From positions 5,394,001-5,458,000 of the forward strand of contig NZ_CP044549.1 in assembly GCF_009859475.1 (NCBI RefSeq): 64,000 nucleotides of DNA, given 5' to 3'. The notes beneath the pieces were generated by a model. It saw only the letters and a program-made list of their open reading frames with translations. It did no database searches and was not told where the DNA came from. Every line of letters begins with the position of its first letter. Within the stretch, counting starts at the first letter, position 1. Below, piece after piece: positions 36,355 to 46,845 of the stretch. The DNA is from Hydrogenophaga sp. BPS33. Lineage in GTDB: Bacteria; Pseudomonadota; Gammaproteobacteria; Burkholderiales; Burkholderiaceae_C. Both the position numbers and the translations under genes were made by a program.

Positions 36355-37086
36355 TCAACACTTGATGCCCACATGCAGCGCCACCACCCCGGCGCTCAGG
36401 TTGTGCACATCCACGTGGCCAAAACCGGCGTCGCGCATCATCTGCCTCAAGGCCTCCTGCCCCGGGTGCATGCGGATGGATTCGGCGAGGTAGCGGTAGC
36501 TGTCCTCGTCGCCGGCCACCAGCTTGCCCAATTTCGGCAACACATTGAACGAATACCAGTCATAGGCCTTTTCGAGCGGCTTCGCTACCCGGGAAAACTC
36601 CAGCACCAGCAATTTGCCGCCCGGCTTGAGGGTCCGATGCATTTCGGCCAGTGCAAGTTCCTTGTGCGTCATGTTGCGCAGGCCAAACGCCACCGACACA
36701 AAATCAAACGAGTCGCTCGCAAAGGGCAGCTTCTCGGCGTCGCACACCATGGTGGGCAAGACGATCCCCAGGTCGAGCAGGCGCGTGCGGCCTTCGCGCA
36801 GCATGGCTTCGTTGATGTCGGTGTGCACCACGCGGCCAGTGGGGCCGACCTTGCGCGCGAAGGCCAGGGACAGGTCGCCAGTGCCGCCAGCGATGTCGAG
36901 CACCTGGTCGCCCGGCTGCGGGTTGGCCACGGTGATCGTGTAGCGTTTCCACACGCGGTGCAGGCCACCCGACATGAGGTCGTTCATCACGTCGTACTTG
37001 GGCGCGACCGAGTCGAACACGCTGCGCACGTGGCGTGCTTTTTCGCGCTCGTCGACGTTCTTGAATCCGAAGTGGGTCGAGGCCAT
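36355..37086 (-). CDS. ubiE: Ubiquinone/menaquinone C-methyltransferase
   Basis: UbiE methylates the ring carbon of demethoxyubiquinol with S-adenosylmethionine. The 243-residue product has [20 protein letters not shown], the SAM motif [29 protein letters not shown] and [11 protein letters not shown], and matches the E. coli length. It is 11 bp downstream of the DUF971 gene. Confidence 0.97.
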   Translation of the reverse strand: MASTHFGFKNVDEREKARHVRSVFDSVAPKYDVMNDLMSGGLHRVWKRYTITVANPQPGDQVLDIAGGTGDLSLAFARKVGPTGRVVHTDINEAMLREGRTRLLDLGIVLPTMVCDAEKLPFASDSFDFVSVAFGLRNMTHKELALAEMHRTLKPGGKLLVLEFSRVAKPLEKAYDWYSFNVLPKLGKLVAGDEDSYRYLAESIRMHPGQEALRQMMRDAGFGHVDVHNLSAGVVALHVGIKC

Positions 37087-37097
37087 GGTGTGAGTAC

Positions 37098-37511
37098 TCA
37101 GTGGTTGCCGCAGGCGTGACCGCCCTTGTCCGGCATGGGCGCATCGCGATCGACGCCAGCCGTCTTCAGACGCGCCTCGTAGTCGGCCCAGAGCTCAGAT
37201 TGCTTCGAGCCCAGGAAATACAAGTAGTCCCAGGAAAAGATGCCGCTGCTGTGGCCGTCGGAAAAGGTGGGTTGGACCGCGTAGTTGCCCACCGGCTCCA
37301 GCGCGACGATGCCCACACCGCGTTTGCCGGTCTGCAGCACCTCCTGGCCCTTGCCGTGGCCCTGGACTTCGGCCGAGGGCGAGCAGATCCGCATCAACTC
37401 GAACGGAATCTTGAATTCGCTGCCGTCGGAAAACCCGACTTCGAGCACGCGCGATTGCTGGTGCAGCGTGATCGACTGGGGCGTGGGGGTGTCTTTGGTG
37501 AGTCCGGCCAT
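37098..37511 (-). CDS. DUF971 family protein
   Basis: This 137-residue product starts [20 protein letters not shown] and has [40 protein letters not shown] and [10 protein letters not shown], the usual DUF971 core, with a short His/Cys-containing tail (GGHACGNH). DUF971 is often next to ubiE in betaproteobacteria; an iron-sulfur or cofactor role has been proposed for relatives but is not shown here. ATG 37511 is 5 bp after the large oxidase gene. Confidence 0.9.
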   Translation of the reverse strand: MAGLTKDTPTPQSITLHQQSRVLEVGFSDGSEFKIPFELMRICSPSAEVQGHGKGQEVLQTGKRGVGIVALEPVGNYAVQPTFSDGHSSGIFSWDYLYFLGSKQSELWADYEARLKTAGVDRDAPMPDKGGHACGNH

Positions 37512-37516
37512 GGCGC

Positions 37517-40500
37517 TCAGACTAGCACGCGTTCGATGCCACCCTGGTTGGCCTTGGCCACGTAGTCGGGCATCCACTGCTCGCCCAGGATCTGGCGCGC
37601 CATCTCGACCACGATGTAGTCGGCCTCGAGCAGGCCCGACTGCAGGTCGTCGCCGTAGCGGCTCAGGCCTTGCAGGCAGCTCGGGCACGAGGTGAGGATC
37701 TTCACGTTGTCCTTTTCGCCCACGGTGCCGGCAGCCCGCAAGGCGGCTTCGCCCTTGCGGATTTCCTCTTCCTTGCGGAAGCGGACCTGGGTCGACACGT
37801 CCGGCCGGGTCACGCCGAGCGTGCCCGATTCGCCGCAGCAGCGCTTGCTCTCCAGCACCTTGTCGCCCATGAGCGCCTTGACCGTCTTCATCGGCTCCTG
37901 CAGCTTCATCGGTGTGTGGCAGGGGTCGTGGTACAGGTAGCCCCCCTGCCCTGCCGGCAGGGTAATGCCTTTTTCCAGCAGGTACTCGTGGATGTCGATG
38001 ATGCGGCACCCGGGGAAGATCTTGTCGAATTCGTAACCCTGGAGCTGGTCGTAGCAGGTGCCGCAGCTCACCACGACGGTCTTGATGTCGAGGTAGTTCA
38101 GCGTGTTGGCCACGCGGTGGAAGAGCACCCGGTTGTCGGTGATCATCTTCTCGGCCTTGTCGAACTGCCCGCTGCCGCGCTGCGGGTAACCGCAGCAGAG
38201 GTAGCCCGGCGGCAGCACGGTTTGCACGCCCGCGTGCCAGAGCATGGCCTGGGTGGCCAGGCCGACCTGGCTGAAGAGGCGCTCCGAGCCGCAACCGGGG
38301 AAATAGAACACCGCCTCGGTCTCGGCGTTGGTGGTCTTGGGGTCGCGGATGATCGGCACGTAGTCCTTGTTCTCGATGTCGAGCAAGGCACGCGCGGTCT
38401 TCTTGGGCAGGCCACCGGGCAACTTCTTGTTGATGAAGTGGATCACCTGCTCCTTGATCGGCGCGGTGCCCACGGTGGCACGCGGCGCAGCCGTCTGCTT
38501 CTTCGCGAAGCCCTTGAGCAGGTCGTTGGCGAAACGCTGGGCCTTGAAGCCGACCCCCACCATCGCGCTGCGGGCCAGCTTGATGGTCTCCGGGTTGGTG
38601 GCGTTGAGCATGAACATGGCTGCGGCATTGCCCGGGCGAAAGCTCTTCTGCCCCATCTTGCGCAACAGGTTGCGCATGTTCATGGTCACGTCGCCGAAGT
38701 CGATCTTGACCGGGCACGGGCTCAGGCACTTGTGGCACACGGTGCAGTGGTCGGCCACGTCTTCGAACTCTTCCCAGTGCTTGATGCTGATGCCGCGGCG
38801 CGTCTGCTCCTCGTACAGGAAGGCCTCGACCAGCAGCGAGGTGGCCAGGATCTTGTTGCGCGGCGAGTACAGCAGGTTGGCGCGTGGCACGTGCGTGGCG
38901 CACACCGGCTTGCATTTGCCACAGCGCAGGCAGTCCTTCACGCTGTCGGCGATGGCGCCGATGTCGCTGCGCTGCATGATGATCGACTCGTGCCCCATCA
39001 GCCCGAAGCTGGGTGTGTAGGCGTTGGTCAGGTCGGCGCTGCGCAAGGTGGCATCGCCCGCCGGCCCTTCGCGCAGCAGCTTGCCTTTATTGAAACGGCC
39101 TTCGGGGTCGACGCGCTGCTTGTAGTCGGCAAAGGGTTGCAGCTCCGCATCGGTGAGGAACTCCAGCTTGGTGATGCCGATGCCGTGCTCGCCCGAGATC
39201 ACACCGTCCAGGCTGCGCGCCAGCGCCATGATGCGCGCCACCGCCTCGTGGGCGGTCTGCAGCATTTCGTAGTCGTCGCTGTTGACAGGGATGTTGGTGT
39301 GCACGTTGCCGTCACCGGCGTGCATGTGCAGCGCCACCCAGACGCGGCCCTTGAGCACGCGCTTGTGGATGGCATTGATTTCCGCGAGGAGCGGACCGAA
39401 GGCGGCACCCGCGAACAGGTTCTGCAACGGCGCGCGGATCTGCGTCTTCCAGCTCGCGCGCAGGCGATGGTCCTGCAACTCGGGAAACACGGTGTCGATG
39501 TCGCGCAGCCAGCCGGCCCACTGCGAGCGCACCTCGCGCACCAGCGACAGGGCCTGCTGCACGCGGTCTTCCAGCAATTCGGCACTGGGAATGTCGTTGG
39601 CATCGTCGGTCTTGCCCAGGGGCAGATGGCCCTTGTGGAAGAAGGCTTCGATCGCGTCGGCCAGCTTGATCTTGTTGCGCAGCGAGAGCTCGATGTTGAT
39701 GCGTTCGATGCCCTCGGTGTACTCGCCCATGCGCGGCAGCGGGATCACCACGTCTTCATTGATCTTGAAGGCGTTGGTGTGCTTGCTGATGGCCGCGGTG
39801 CGCTTGCGATCGAGCCAGAATTTCTTGCGCGCTTCGGCGCTGATGGCGATGAAGCCTTCGCCGCTGCGCGAATTGGCCAGGCGGATGACTTCACTCGTGG
39901 CGCGCGCCACGGCGTCGGCGTCGTCTCCGACGATGTCGCCCACCAGCACCATCTTGGGCAGGGTGCCGCGCTTGCTCTTGGTCGCGTAGCCCACGGCCTT
40001 GAGGTAACGGTCGTCCAGGTGTTCCAGACCAGCCAGGATGGCGCCGCCGGGGCGCTTCATCTCGCCGAACATGAAATCCTTGATGTCGACGATCGAGGGC
40101 ACGCAGTCCTTGGGGTTGCCGAAGAACTCCAGGCACACCGTGCGCACGTGCGAGGGCATGCGGTGCACCAGCCAGCGGCCGCTGGTGATGAGGCCGTCGC
40201 AGCCTTCCTTCTGGATGCCGGGCAGGCCGCTGAGGAACTTGTCGGTCACGTCCTTGCCCAGGCCTTCCTTGCGGAAAGTCTTGCCGGGAATCGCGAGCTG
40301 TTCGGCGCGCACGGGGGTCTTGCCGTCGGCCTCGAAATACTTCAACTCGAAGGTGGCCACCTCGGCGTCGTGGATCTTGCCCAGGTTGTGGTCCAGGCGG
40401 GTGACTTCGAGCCACTGCGCCTGCGGGGTGACCATGCGCCACGACACCAGGTTGTCCAGCGCCGTGCCCCAGAGCACGGCTTTCTTTCCCCCGGCATTCA

Positions 40501-41395
40501 TGGCGATGTTGCCGCCCACGCACGAGGCTTCGGCCGAGGTCGGATCGACCGCGAAGACATGGTCCGCGCGCTCGGCCGCGTCGGCCACGCGCTGGGTGAC
40601 CACGCCGGCCTCGGTCCAGATGGTGGGCAGGGGCTTGTCGTGCCCGGGCACCTGCACCCATTCAACCTCGGTCATGGCTTCGAGCTTCTCGGTGTTGATC
40701 ACCGCGCTCTTCCAGGTCAGCGGGATCGCGCCGCCGGTGTAACCGGTGCCGCCCCCACGCGGGATGATGGTCAGACCGAGTTCAAAGCAGCCTTTGACCA
40801 GCAGGGCCATTTCGGCCTCGGTGTCGGGCGTTAGCACGACGAAGGGGTACTCCACGCGCCAGTCGGTCGCGTCGGTCACGTGCGAGACGCGCGAAAGCCC
40901 GTCGAACTTGATGTTGTCCTTGGCCGTGAGCTTGCGCAGCGCCTTGGTGGCGCGCTGGCGCAGCGCGGCGACCTCCTCGAACGAGCGGGCGAACCGGTCG
41001 ACCGCGCCCCGGGCGGCGGTCAGCAGCTCGGCCACCAGGCCATCGCGCGCGGCGTCGTCGTTGGGGGTGCGGCGCTTCTGCACCTCGGCCAGGCGGTGGT
41101 GCAAGGCCTCCACCAGCTGCTGGCGGCGCTTGGGACTGTCCAGCAGGTCGTCCTGCAGGTAGGGGTTGCGCTGCACGACCCAGATATCGCCCAGCACCTC
41201 GTACAACATGCGCGCCGAGCGGCCGGTTCGGCGCTCGCCACGCAGTTCGTCCAGCAGGCCCCAGGCCCGCTCGCCCAGCAAACGCAGGACGATCTCGCGG
41301 TCGGAGAAGGAGGTGTAGTTGTAAGGAATCTCGCGCAAGCGCGGCGCGTCGTCGGTGGGGGTGGCGAGCAGCGAGAGCGGAGTGGGTGCGTTCAT
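37517..41395 (-). CDS. Large FAD-binding and iron-sulfur oxidoreductase (DUF3683 type)
   Basis: At 1,292 residues this is the largest product in the window. It has an N-terminal DUF3683-like part (to about 210), a FAD_binding_4 domain ([34 protein letters not shown]), a FAD-linked oxidase C-terminal region with [14 protein letters not shown] and GEHGIG, two [4Fe-4S] motifs near residues 820 and 882 ([23 protein letters not shown]), and a CCG-type heterodisulfide-reductase-like C terminus ([28 protein letters not shown]). This is a fused GlcD/lactate-dehydrogenase plus GlcF-type enzyme, probably oxidising a hydroxy acid into the quinone pool; substrate unknown. Divergent from ugpB. Confidence 0.9.
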   Translation of the reverse strand: MNAPTPLSLLATPTDDAPRLREIPYNYTSFSDREIVLRLLGERAWGLLDELRGERRTGRSARMLYEVLGDIWVVQRNPYLQDDLLDSPKRRQQLVEALHHRLAEVQKRRTPNDDAARDGLVAELLTAARGAVDRFARSFEEVAALRQRATKALRKLTAKDNIKFDGLSRVSHVTDATDWRVEYPFVVLTPDTEAEMALLVKGCFELGLTIIPRGGGTGYTGGAIPLTWKSAVINTEKLEAMTEVEWVQVPGHDKPLPTIWTEAGVVTQRVADAAERADHVFAVDPTSAEASCVGGNIAMNAGGKKAVLWGTALDNLVSWRMVTPQAQWLEVTRLDHNLGKIHDAEVATFELKYFEADGKTPVRAEQLAIPGKTFRKEGLGKDVTDKFLSGLPGIQKEGCDGLITSGRWLVHRMPSHVRTVCLEFFGNPKDCVPSIVDIKDFMFGEMKRPGGAILAGLEHLDDRYLKAVGYATKSKRGTLPKMVLVGDIVGDDADAVARATSEVIRLANSRSGEGFIAISAEARKKFWLDRKRTAAISKHTNAFKINEDVVIPLPRMGEYTEGIERINIELSLRNKIKLADAIEAFFHKGHLPLGKTDDANDIPSAELLEDRVQQALSLVREVRSQWAGWLRDIDTVFPELQDHRLRASWKTQIRAPLQNLFAGAAFGPLLAEINAIHKRVLKGRVWVALHMHAGDGNVHTNIPVNSDDYEMLQTAHEAVARIMALARSLDGVISGEHGIGITKLEFLTDAELQPFADYKQRVDPEGRFNKGKLLREGPAGDATLRSADLTNAYTPSFGLMGHESIIMQRSDIGAIADSVKDCLRCGKCKPVCATHVPRANLLYSPRNKILATSLLVEAFLYEEQTRRGISIKHWEEFEDVADHCTVCHKCLSPCPVKIDFGDVTMNMRNLLRKMGQKSFRPGNAAAMFMLNATNPETIKLARSAMVGVGFKAQRFANDLLKGFAKKQTAAPRATVGTAPIKEQVIHFINKKLPGGLPKKTARALLDIENKDYVPIIRDPKTTNAETEAVFYFPGCGSERLFSQVGLATQAMLWHAGVQTVLPPGYLCCGYPQRGSGQFDKAEKMITDNRVLFHRVANTLNYLDIKTVVVSCGTCYDQLQGYEFDKIFPGCRIIDIHEYLLEKGITLPAGQGGYLYHDPCHTPMKLQEPMKTVKALMGDKVLESKRCCGESGTLGVTRPDVSTQVRFRKEEEIRKGEAALRAAGTVGEKDNVKILTSCPSCLQGLSRYGDDLQSGLLEADYIVVEMARQILGEQWMPDYVAKANQGGIERVLV

Positions 41396-41483
41396 TTGTG
41401 GGGATCGGTCGCCGACACGACAGCGGCGAGCCCGGAATGGTACCGCAGCGCAACATACCCCCCTGCCCCCTGTGGAAACCCTG

Positions 41484-41511
41484 TTGTCACATGCTGTGAA
41501 CGCATGTGCAA
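41484..41511. promoter_or_regulatory. Operator-like inverted repeat between the large oxidase and ugpB
   Basis: CACATGC and GCATGTG are a perfect 7-bp inverted repeat with a 7-nt centre, extended by TTG/CAA on the outside with one bulged base. It sits midway in the 176-bp divergent spacer. A TTGACA hexamer (41517-41522) follows on the + strand but no good -10 matches it. Confidence 0.45.
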
Positions 41512-41571
41512 TGGTTTTGACATATCCCGCCCCTACGCTGCCTGTTTCCGACTGTCCTACAAGGAGCAACC

Positions 41572-42885
41572 ATGCACAAGCGTTTCCTATCCCTGACCGG
41601 CGCCGCCGCGCTCACCGCCATCCTGAGCGGACCGGCCCAGGCCCAAACCGAGATCCAGTGGTGGCATTCGATGACCGGTGGCCTGAACGACTGGGTCATG
41701 GACCTGGCCAACGGCTTCAATTCCAGCCAGAAAGACTACAAGGTGGTGCCCACCTACAAGGGCACCTACGACGAAACCATGCCGGCGGCCGTGGCGGCCT
41801 TCCGCGCTGGCAACGCGCCGCACATCCTGCAGGTCTACGAAGTCGGCACCGCCACCATGATGGCCGCCAAGGGCGCGATCGTGCCGGTGGGCAAGGTACT
41901 GGCCGATGCGGGTTACAAGTTCGACCCCAAGGCATACATCCCCGCCGTGGTGGGCTACTACACCGCGCCCAACGGGCAGATGCTGAGCTTCCCGCTGAAC
42001 AGCTCCACCACCGTGTTCAACTACAACAAGGACGCCTTCCGCAAGGCCGGCCTGGACCCGAACAACCCGCCCAAGACCTGGCCTGAGCTGGTGCTGGCCG
42101 CGGCCAAGCTCAAGTCCTCGGGGGTAAGCTGCCCGTTCACCACCAGCTGGCAGGGCTGGACCCAGCTGGAGAGCTTCTCCACCTGGCACAACACGGAATT
42201 CGCCACCAAGGGCAACGGTTTTGGCGGCACCAGCGCGCGCCTGAACTTCAACAGCCCGCTGCACATCCGCCACATCGAAAACCTGGCCAACATGGCCAAG
42301 CAAGGCCTGTTCGTCTATCGCGGCCGCGGCAACGCCGCCGACGCACCGTTCTATTCGGGCGAATGTGCGATGGCCACGGCCTCGTCATCGACCTACGCCA
42401 CCATCAAGAAGAACGCCAAGTTCGATTTCGGCATTGCACCGCTGCCCTACTACCCGGACGTAGCGGGCGCGCCGCAGAACACCGTGATCGGCGGTGCCTC
42501 GCTGTGGGTCATGGCCGGCAAGAAGGCGCCTGAATACAAAGGCGTGGCCGCTTTCTTCAACTACCTGACCAATCCCGAGATCCAGGCCAAGAGCCACCAG
42601 CGCACCGGCTACCTGCCGATCACGCTGGCGTCGTTCGAAGCCACAGAGAAATCCGGCTTCTACAAGCAGAACCCTGGCACCGACGTGGCGGTGAACCAGA
42701 TGATCCGCAAGACCACCGACAAGTCGCGCGGCATCCGCCTGGGCAATTTCGTGCAGATCCGTGCGATCGAGGACGAGGAGCTGGAGCAGGTCTGGGCCGG
42801 CAAGAAAACCGCCAAGGAAGCGTTGGACAGCGCCGTCAAACGGGGCAACGAATTGCTGGTGCGCTTCGAAGCCGCCAACAAATAG
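41572..42885 (+). CDS. ugpB: sn-glycerol-3-phosphate ABC transporter, substrate-binding protein
   Basis: The 437-residue periplasmic binding protein has a Sec signal (residues 1-24, ending AQA) and then [18 protein letters not shown], the family's N-terminal ligand region, with [20 protein letters not shown] and [12 protein letters not shown] later. It feeds glycerol-3-phosphate or its diesters to UgpAE. The start has AAGGAG at good distance. A hairpin follows 22 bp after the stop, before ugpA. Confidence 0.95.
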   Translation: MHKRFLSLTGAAALTAILSGPAQAQTEIQWWHSMTGGLNDWVMDLANGFNSSQKDYKVVPTYKGTYDETMPAAVAAFRAGNAPHILQVYEVGTATMMAAKGAIVPVGKVLADAGYKFDPKAYIPAVVGYYTAPNGQMLSFPLNSSTTVFNYNKDAFRKAGLDPNNPPKTWPELVLAAAKLKSSGVSCPFTTSWQGWTQLESFSTWHNTEFATKGNGFGGTSARLNFNSPLHIRHIENLANMAKQGLFVYRGRGNAADAPFYSGECAMATASSSTYATIKKNAKFDFGIAPLPYYPDVAGAPQNTVIGGASLWVMAGKKAPEYKGVAAFFNYLTNPEIQAKSHQRTGYLPITLASFEATEKSGFYKQNPGTDVAVNQMIRKTTDKSRGIRLGNFVQIRAIEDEELEQVWAGKKTAKEALDSAVKRGNELLVRFEAANK

Positions 42886-42907
42886 GTAACGCGAAGAAGC
42901 GTGGCTT

Positions 42908-42933
42908 GGGGGTGGCATGCGTGTGCCGCCTCC
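42908..42933 (+). promoter_or_regulatory. Intercistronic hairpin after ugpB
   Basis: GGGGGTGGCA pairs with TGCCGCCTCC over 10 bp (two G-T wobbles) around a 6-nt loop. There is no T-run. In the 103-bp ugpB-ugpA gap it could stabilise the ugpB part of the message, as seen in other binding-protein operons. Confidence 0.4.
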
Positions 42934-42988
42934 CGCCGCCCTGGCGTGGTGATTTGCCTGAACCAATCATTCCTCTGCGGCGATCTAC

Positions 42989-43876
42989 ATGGCCTCTGAA
43001 AAACGCGTCGTTTTCCGCTCCGGCTGGTTGCCCTGGGTGCTGCTCGCGCCCCAGGTCGCCGTCATCCTGGTGTTCTTCTTCTGGCCCGCCGCCCAAGCGC
43101 TTCTGCAGTCGTTTCAACAGTCCGACGCGTTTGGCATTTCGACCGAATGGGTCGGTCTGAAGAATTTTGCCAACCTGCTCGCGGACGAGACCTACTTGGC
43201 GTCGTTCAAGACCACCGCTCTCTTTTCGGTGCTGGTGGCTGGGCTGGGCATTGGCATCTCGCTCGTGCTCGCGGTGTTCGCCGACCGGGTCGTCAAGGCC
43301 ACGCTGGTCTACCGCACCCTTCTGATCTGGCCCTATGCGGTGGCACCGGCGGTGGCCGGCGTGCTGTGGCTGTTCATGCTGGCGCCGTCCATTGGGGTTG
43401 TGTCGTATGCGCTGCGGGGCCTGGGCATCGAGTGGAACAGCCTGCTCAACAGCAACCACGCCATGACCCTGATCGTGATGGCCGCGGTCTGGAAGCAGAT
43501 TTCCTACAACTTCCTGTTCTTCCTGGCGGGCCTGCAGAGCATTCCGAAATCGCTGATCGAAGCCGCCGCCATCGACGGCGCGCACCCATGGCGGCGTTTC
43601 TGGAGCATCCAGTTCCCTCTGCTCTCACCCACCACCTTCTTCCTGTTCGTGATCAATGTGGTGTACGCCTTCTTCGACACCTTTGCCATCGTGGACGCGG
43701 CCACACAGGGTGGGCCTGGCAAGGACACCGCCATCCTGGTCTACAAGGTGTACTACGACGGTTTCAAAGCCCTGGACCTTGGCGGTTCGGCCGCCCAATC
43801 GGTCGTGCTGATGGCGATCGTCATCACCTTGACGGTGATCCAGTTCCGCTTTGTCGAGAAGAAAGTGCAGTACTGA
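42989..43876 (+). CDS. ugpA: sn-glycerol-3-phosphate ABC transporter permease UgpA
   Basis: The 295-residue inner-membrane permease has about six helices, starting [20 protein letters not shown], and the EAA coupling loop [21 protein letters not shown] near residue 190. It forms the channel with UgpE. Reading order ugpB-ugpA-ugpE-ugpC-ugpQ matches enteric operons. Confidence 0.95.
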   Translation: MASEKRVVFRSGWLPWVLLAPQVAVILVFFFWPAAQALLQSFQQSDAFGISTEWVGLKNFANLLADETYLASFKTTALFSVLVAGLGIGISLVLAVFADRVVKATLVYRTLLIWPYAVAPAVAGVLWLFMLAPSIGVVSYALRGLGIEWNSLLNSNHAMTLIVMAAVWKQISYNFLFFLAGLQSIPKSLIEAAAIDGAHPWRRFWSIQFPLLSPTTFFLFVINVVYAFFDTFAIVDAATQGGPGKDTAILVYKVYYDGFKALDLGGSAAQSVVLMAIVITLTVIQFRFVEKKVQY

Positions 43877-43877
43877 C

Positions 43878-44729
43878 ATGATCGAACGCCGCCCCGGCCT
43901 GACCTTCCTGTCGCACGCCGTTCTGATCCTCGGCGTGGCGGTGGTGTGTTTTCCGCTCTATCTGACCTTCATCGCCTCGACCCAGACGTCGGAGGCCATC
44001 ATCCACGCCCCGATGTCGTTGCTGCCCGGCAATCAGCTGATCGAGAACTACACGGCCGCGCTGCAAGGCACCGGCATGGGGGCCGCCTCCAACGCGCCGG
44101 TGGGTCGAATGATGATGGTGAGTTTGATCACCGCCCTGGTGATCGCCGTGGGCAAGATCGCGATCTCGCTGCTGTCGGCCTTCGCCATCGTCTATTTCCG
44201 CTTTCCGTTCCGCATGTTGTTCTTCTGGTGCATTTTCGTCACGTTGATGCTGCCCGTGGAGGTGCGCATCGGTCCGACATACGCCGTGGTCGCCAGCCTG
44301 GGCATGCTCAACACCTATGCGGGCCTGACCGTGCCACTGATCGCATCGGCCACCGCCACCTTCCTGTTTCGCCAGTTCTTCCTCACCGTGCCCGACGAGT
44401 TGGTGGAGGCCGCGCGCATGGACGGCGCCGGACCCATGCGGTTTTTCAAGGACGTGCTGGTGCCGCTGTCGGTCACGTCCATCGCGGCGCTGTTCGTCAT
44501 CCAGTTCATCTACGGCTGGAACCAGTACCTGTGGCCGCTGCTGGTGACCACCGAGGAGAGCATGTACCCGGTGGTGATCGGCATCAAGCGGATGATCAGC
44601 GGAGGCGATGCCGCCACCGACTGGAACATCGTGATGGCGACCGCCGTGCTGGCCATGATTCCTCCCGCCCTTGTCGTGATCCTGATGCAACGCTGGTTCG
44701 TCAAGGGACTGGTGGACACCGAGAAGTAA
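43878..44729 (+). CDS. ugpE: sn-glycerol-3-phosphate ABC transporter permease UgpE
   Basis: The second permease, 283 residues, has the EAA loop [20 protein letters not shown] and typical helices ([20 protein letters not shown] at the start). ATG 43878 lies one base after the ugpA stop. It completes the membrane part of the importer with UgpA. Confidence 0.95.
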   Translation: MIERRPGLTFLSHAVLILGVAVVCFPLYLTFIASTQTSEAIIHAPMSLLPGNQLIENYTAALQGTGMGAASNAPVGRMMMVSLITALVIAVGKIAISLLSAFAIVYFRFPFRMLFFWCIFVTLMLPVEVRIGPTYAVVASLGMLNTYAGLTVPLIASATATFLFRQFFLTVPDELVEAARMDGAGPMRFFKDVLVPLSVTSIAALFVIQFIYGWNQYLWPLLVTTEESMYPVVIGIKRMISGGDAATDWNIVMATAVLAMIPPALVVILMQRWFVKGLVDTEK

Positions 44730-44769
44730 GGCCAGTCGAACTTTCTCCCCACAAACAAAAAACCGTTCC

Positions 44770-45774
44770 ATGGCATCCATTTCCCTGCGCAACGTCGTCA
44801 AACGCTACCGCACCGGCAAGACCGAACTGCAAGTGATCCATGGTGTCAACGCCGAGATCGACGATGGCGAATTCATCGTCATCGTCGGCCCCTCGGGCTG
44901 CGGCAAATCGACCCTGCTGCGCATGGTGGCGGGTCTGGAGGTCGTCAGCGGGGGCGAGATTCGCATTGGCGATCGTGTCGTCAACGACCTCGAACCCGCC
45001 GAGCGCGACATCGCGATGGTGTTCCAGAATTACGCGCTCTACCCGCACATGACCGTGTTCGACAACATGGCCTATGGGCTGAAGATCGCCAAGGTGCCCA
45101 AGGAAGAGATCCGTGCGCGCGTGGACAAGGCGGCCAAGATCCTGGAGCTGGGCCACCTGCTCGAGCGCAAGCCGCGCGAACTCTCGGGCGGCCAGCGCCA
45201 GCGCGTGGCCATGGGCCGCGCCATCGTGCGCCAGCCGCAGGTGTTCCTCTTCGACGAACCGCTGTCCAACCTGGACGCCAAGCTGCGCGCCCAGACCCGG
45301 CTGGAAATCCAGAAGCTGCACCGCGAACTCGGCATCACCTCGCTCTTCGTCACGCACGACCAGGTCGAGGCCATGACCCTGGCAGAACGCATGATCGTGA
45401 TGAACGCCGGCAACATGGAGCAGTTCGGCACGCCCGAGGAGGTCTACTCGACCCCGGCCACCACCTTCGTGGCCAGCTTCATCGGTTCGCCGCCCATGAA
45501 CCTGCTCAAGCACGCGCCGGGTGGGCGGCCTGGCCGCATCCTGGGCATCCGCCCCGAGCACATCGACATCGGCTCCGACGGCTGGGCGCTGCAGGTGGAA
45601 ACGGTGGAGCTGCTGGGCGCAGAACGCCTGGTGCACGCCGTGCTGGGCGACGAGCGCCTGATCATCCGCACTCACGAAGACCAGGGTGCGCCGACCATCG
45701 GCAGCACCATCCACGCCAGACCCCGCGAAGACCGCTTGCACTGGTTCAACGTGGAAACCGGGCATCGGGCGTGA
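44770..45774 (+). CDS. ugpC: sn-glycerol-3-phosphate ABC transporter ATP-binding protein
   Basis: The 334-residue ATPase has Walker [10 protein letters not shown] (near residue 38-46), signature LSGGQRQR, Walker [13 protein letters not shown] and a C-terminal TOBE-type regulatory domain with [10 protein letters not shown]. It powers UgpAE. Its stop overlaps the ugpQ GTG start (GTGA). Confidence 0.96.
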   Translation: MASISLRNVVKRYRTGKTELQVIHGVNAEIDDGEFIVIVGPSGCGKSTLLRMVAGLEVVSGGEIRIGDRVVNDLEPAERDIAMVFQNYALYPHMTVFDNMAYGLKIAKVPKEEIRARVDKAAKILELGHLLERKPRELSGGQRQRVAMGRAIVRQPQVFLFDEPLSNLDAKLRAQTRLEIQKLHRELGITSLFVTHDQVEAMTLAERMIVMNAGNMEQFGTPEEVYSTPATTFVASFIGSPPMNLLKHAPGGRPGRILGIRPEHIDIGSDGWALQVETVELLGAERLVHAVLGDERLIIRTHEDQGAPTIGSTIHARPREDRLHWFNVETGHRA

Positions 45775-46517
45775 CGGGAGATTGGCCCTACCCGCGCTGG
45801 ATCGCGCACCGTGGCGCGGGCAAACTCGCCCCCGAAAATACCCTCGCCGCCTTCCGCCTGGGCGCAGCGCACGGCTACCGCATGGTCGAATGCGACGCCA
45901 AGCTCAGCGCCGATGGCGTGGTCTTCCTGCTGCACGACGCCACGTTGGAACGCACCACCAACGGCAGCGGTGTGGCCGGTGACAAGACCTGGAATGCCTT
46001 GAGCCAGCTCGATGCGGGCCGGTGGCATTCCCGCGCCTTCGCGGGCGAACCGCTGGCCACGCTGGAAGGTGTGGCGCGCCATTGCCAGGCCCACGGCCAC
46101 TGGATCAACATCGAAATCAAACCCACGCCCGGCACCGAAGGCGCCACGGGTCTCGCCGTCGCGCGGGCCGCTGCACGCCTGTGGTCGAACCATCCCGATC
46201 GACTGCCTTTGCTGACGTCATTTCAGCCCGAGGCACTGGCAGGTGCACTGGAAACAGCCCCCCATCTGCCGCGCGGGCTGTTGCTCGACACCCTGCGGGA
46301 CGGCTGGAGGGAGGCAGCCAGGTCACTGGATTGCGTGGCCGTGGTGTTCAACCACGCGCTGTGGGACGCCACCACCGTGGCCCAGGCGAAGGCGGCCGGC
46401 TTGCGAACCCTGGCCTACACCGTCAACGACGAATGGGCCGCGCAGCGGCTGCTGGATCTGGGCCTGGACGGGATCATCACCGACCGCGTCGACTTGTTCC
46501 CACCCGCCGAGGGGTAA
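45771..46517 (+). CDS. ugpQ: Glycerophosphodiester phosphodiesterase
   Basis: UgpQ hydrolyses imported glycerophosphodiesters to glycerol-3-phosphate and an alcohol. The 248-residue product has [19 protein letters not shown] with the catalytic His, [25 protein letters not shown] and a late [16 protein letters not shown] start at 45771 with a 4-bp overlap with ugpC. No signal peptide, so it acts in the cytoplasm after import. Confidence 0.95.
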   Translation: MTGDWPYPRWIAHRGAGKLAPENTLAAFRLGAAHGYRMVECDAKLSADGVVFLLHDATLERTTNGSGVAGDKTWNALSQLDAGRWHSRAFAGEPLATLEGVARHCQAHGHWINIEIKPTPGTEGATGLAVARAAARLWSNHPDRLPLLTSFQPEALAGALETAPHLPRGLLLDTLRDGWREAARSLDCVAVVFNHALWDATTVAQAKAAGLRTLAYTVNDEWAAQRLLDLGLDGIITDRVDLFPPAEG

Positions 46518-46529
46518 TCAGAGTCGCGC

Positions 46530-46796
46530 TCAGCGCCGGTGCAGCCACCAGGCCAGCGTGCCTTGCACAGCCACCAAGGCCGCATAGGTCGCGATTTTTC
46601 CGTCACGCTCGAAGAACACCAGCCCGGCCAGCAGCACCACGACCCCGGCCACGACCAGCATGAACGCCTCCAGGCGGGCACCCGAACGGGCACGGCCTGC
46701 CCGGCGCAAGCGCGGCACCGTCCACAGCATCAGCGCCACGAAAACCGCTGGCGCGATGAAGCCGGCGAGGTGCGCCAAAAACGCGAATGGCGTCAT
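46530..46796 (-). CDS. Small membrane protein
   Basis: This 88-residue product has two or three hydrophobic segments (FLAHLAGFIAPAVFVALML, FMLVVAGVVVLLAGLVFF, YAALVAVQGTLAWWL) separated by Arg-rich loops. It is convergent with ugpQ and divergent from hemA. Position just before hemA is common in relatives. Function unknown. Confidence 0.72.
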   Translation of the reverse strand: MTPFAFLAHLAGFIAPAVFVALMLWTVPRLRRAGRARSGARLEAFMLVVAGVVVLLAGLVFFERDGKIATYAALVAVQGTLAWWLHRR

Positions 46797-46832
46797 TGAG
46801 AAAGGTCAACGGCGTGCATAAGCGATCAATTT

Positions 46833-46838
46833 TATAAT
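46833..46838 (+). promoter_or_regulatory. Consensus -10 element directly before hemA
   Basis: TATAAT ends 7 nt before the hemA ATG, so initiation at the usual distance would start the RNA on or next to the A of the start codon. There is no Shine-Dalgarno sequence in the seven intervening bases and no recognisable -35. Confidence 0.5.
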
Positions 46839-46845
46839 CGCCGCC

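Noticed and set aside
37670-40834. Antisense open frame of 1,054 codons opposite the large oxidase
   Set aside because: The low-complexity Val/Ala/His/Arg composition is typical of the complement of GC-rich coding DNA; the minus-strand frame has complete domain motifs.
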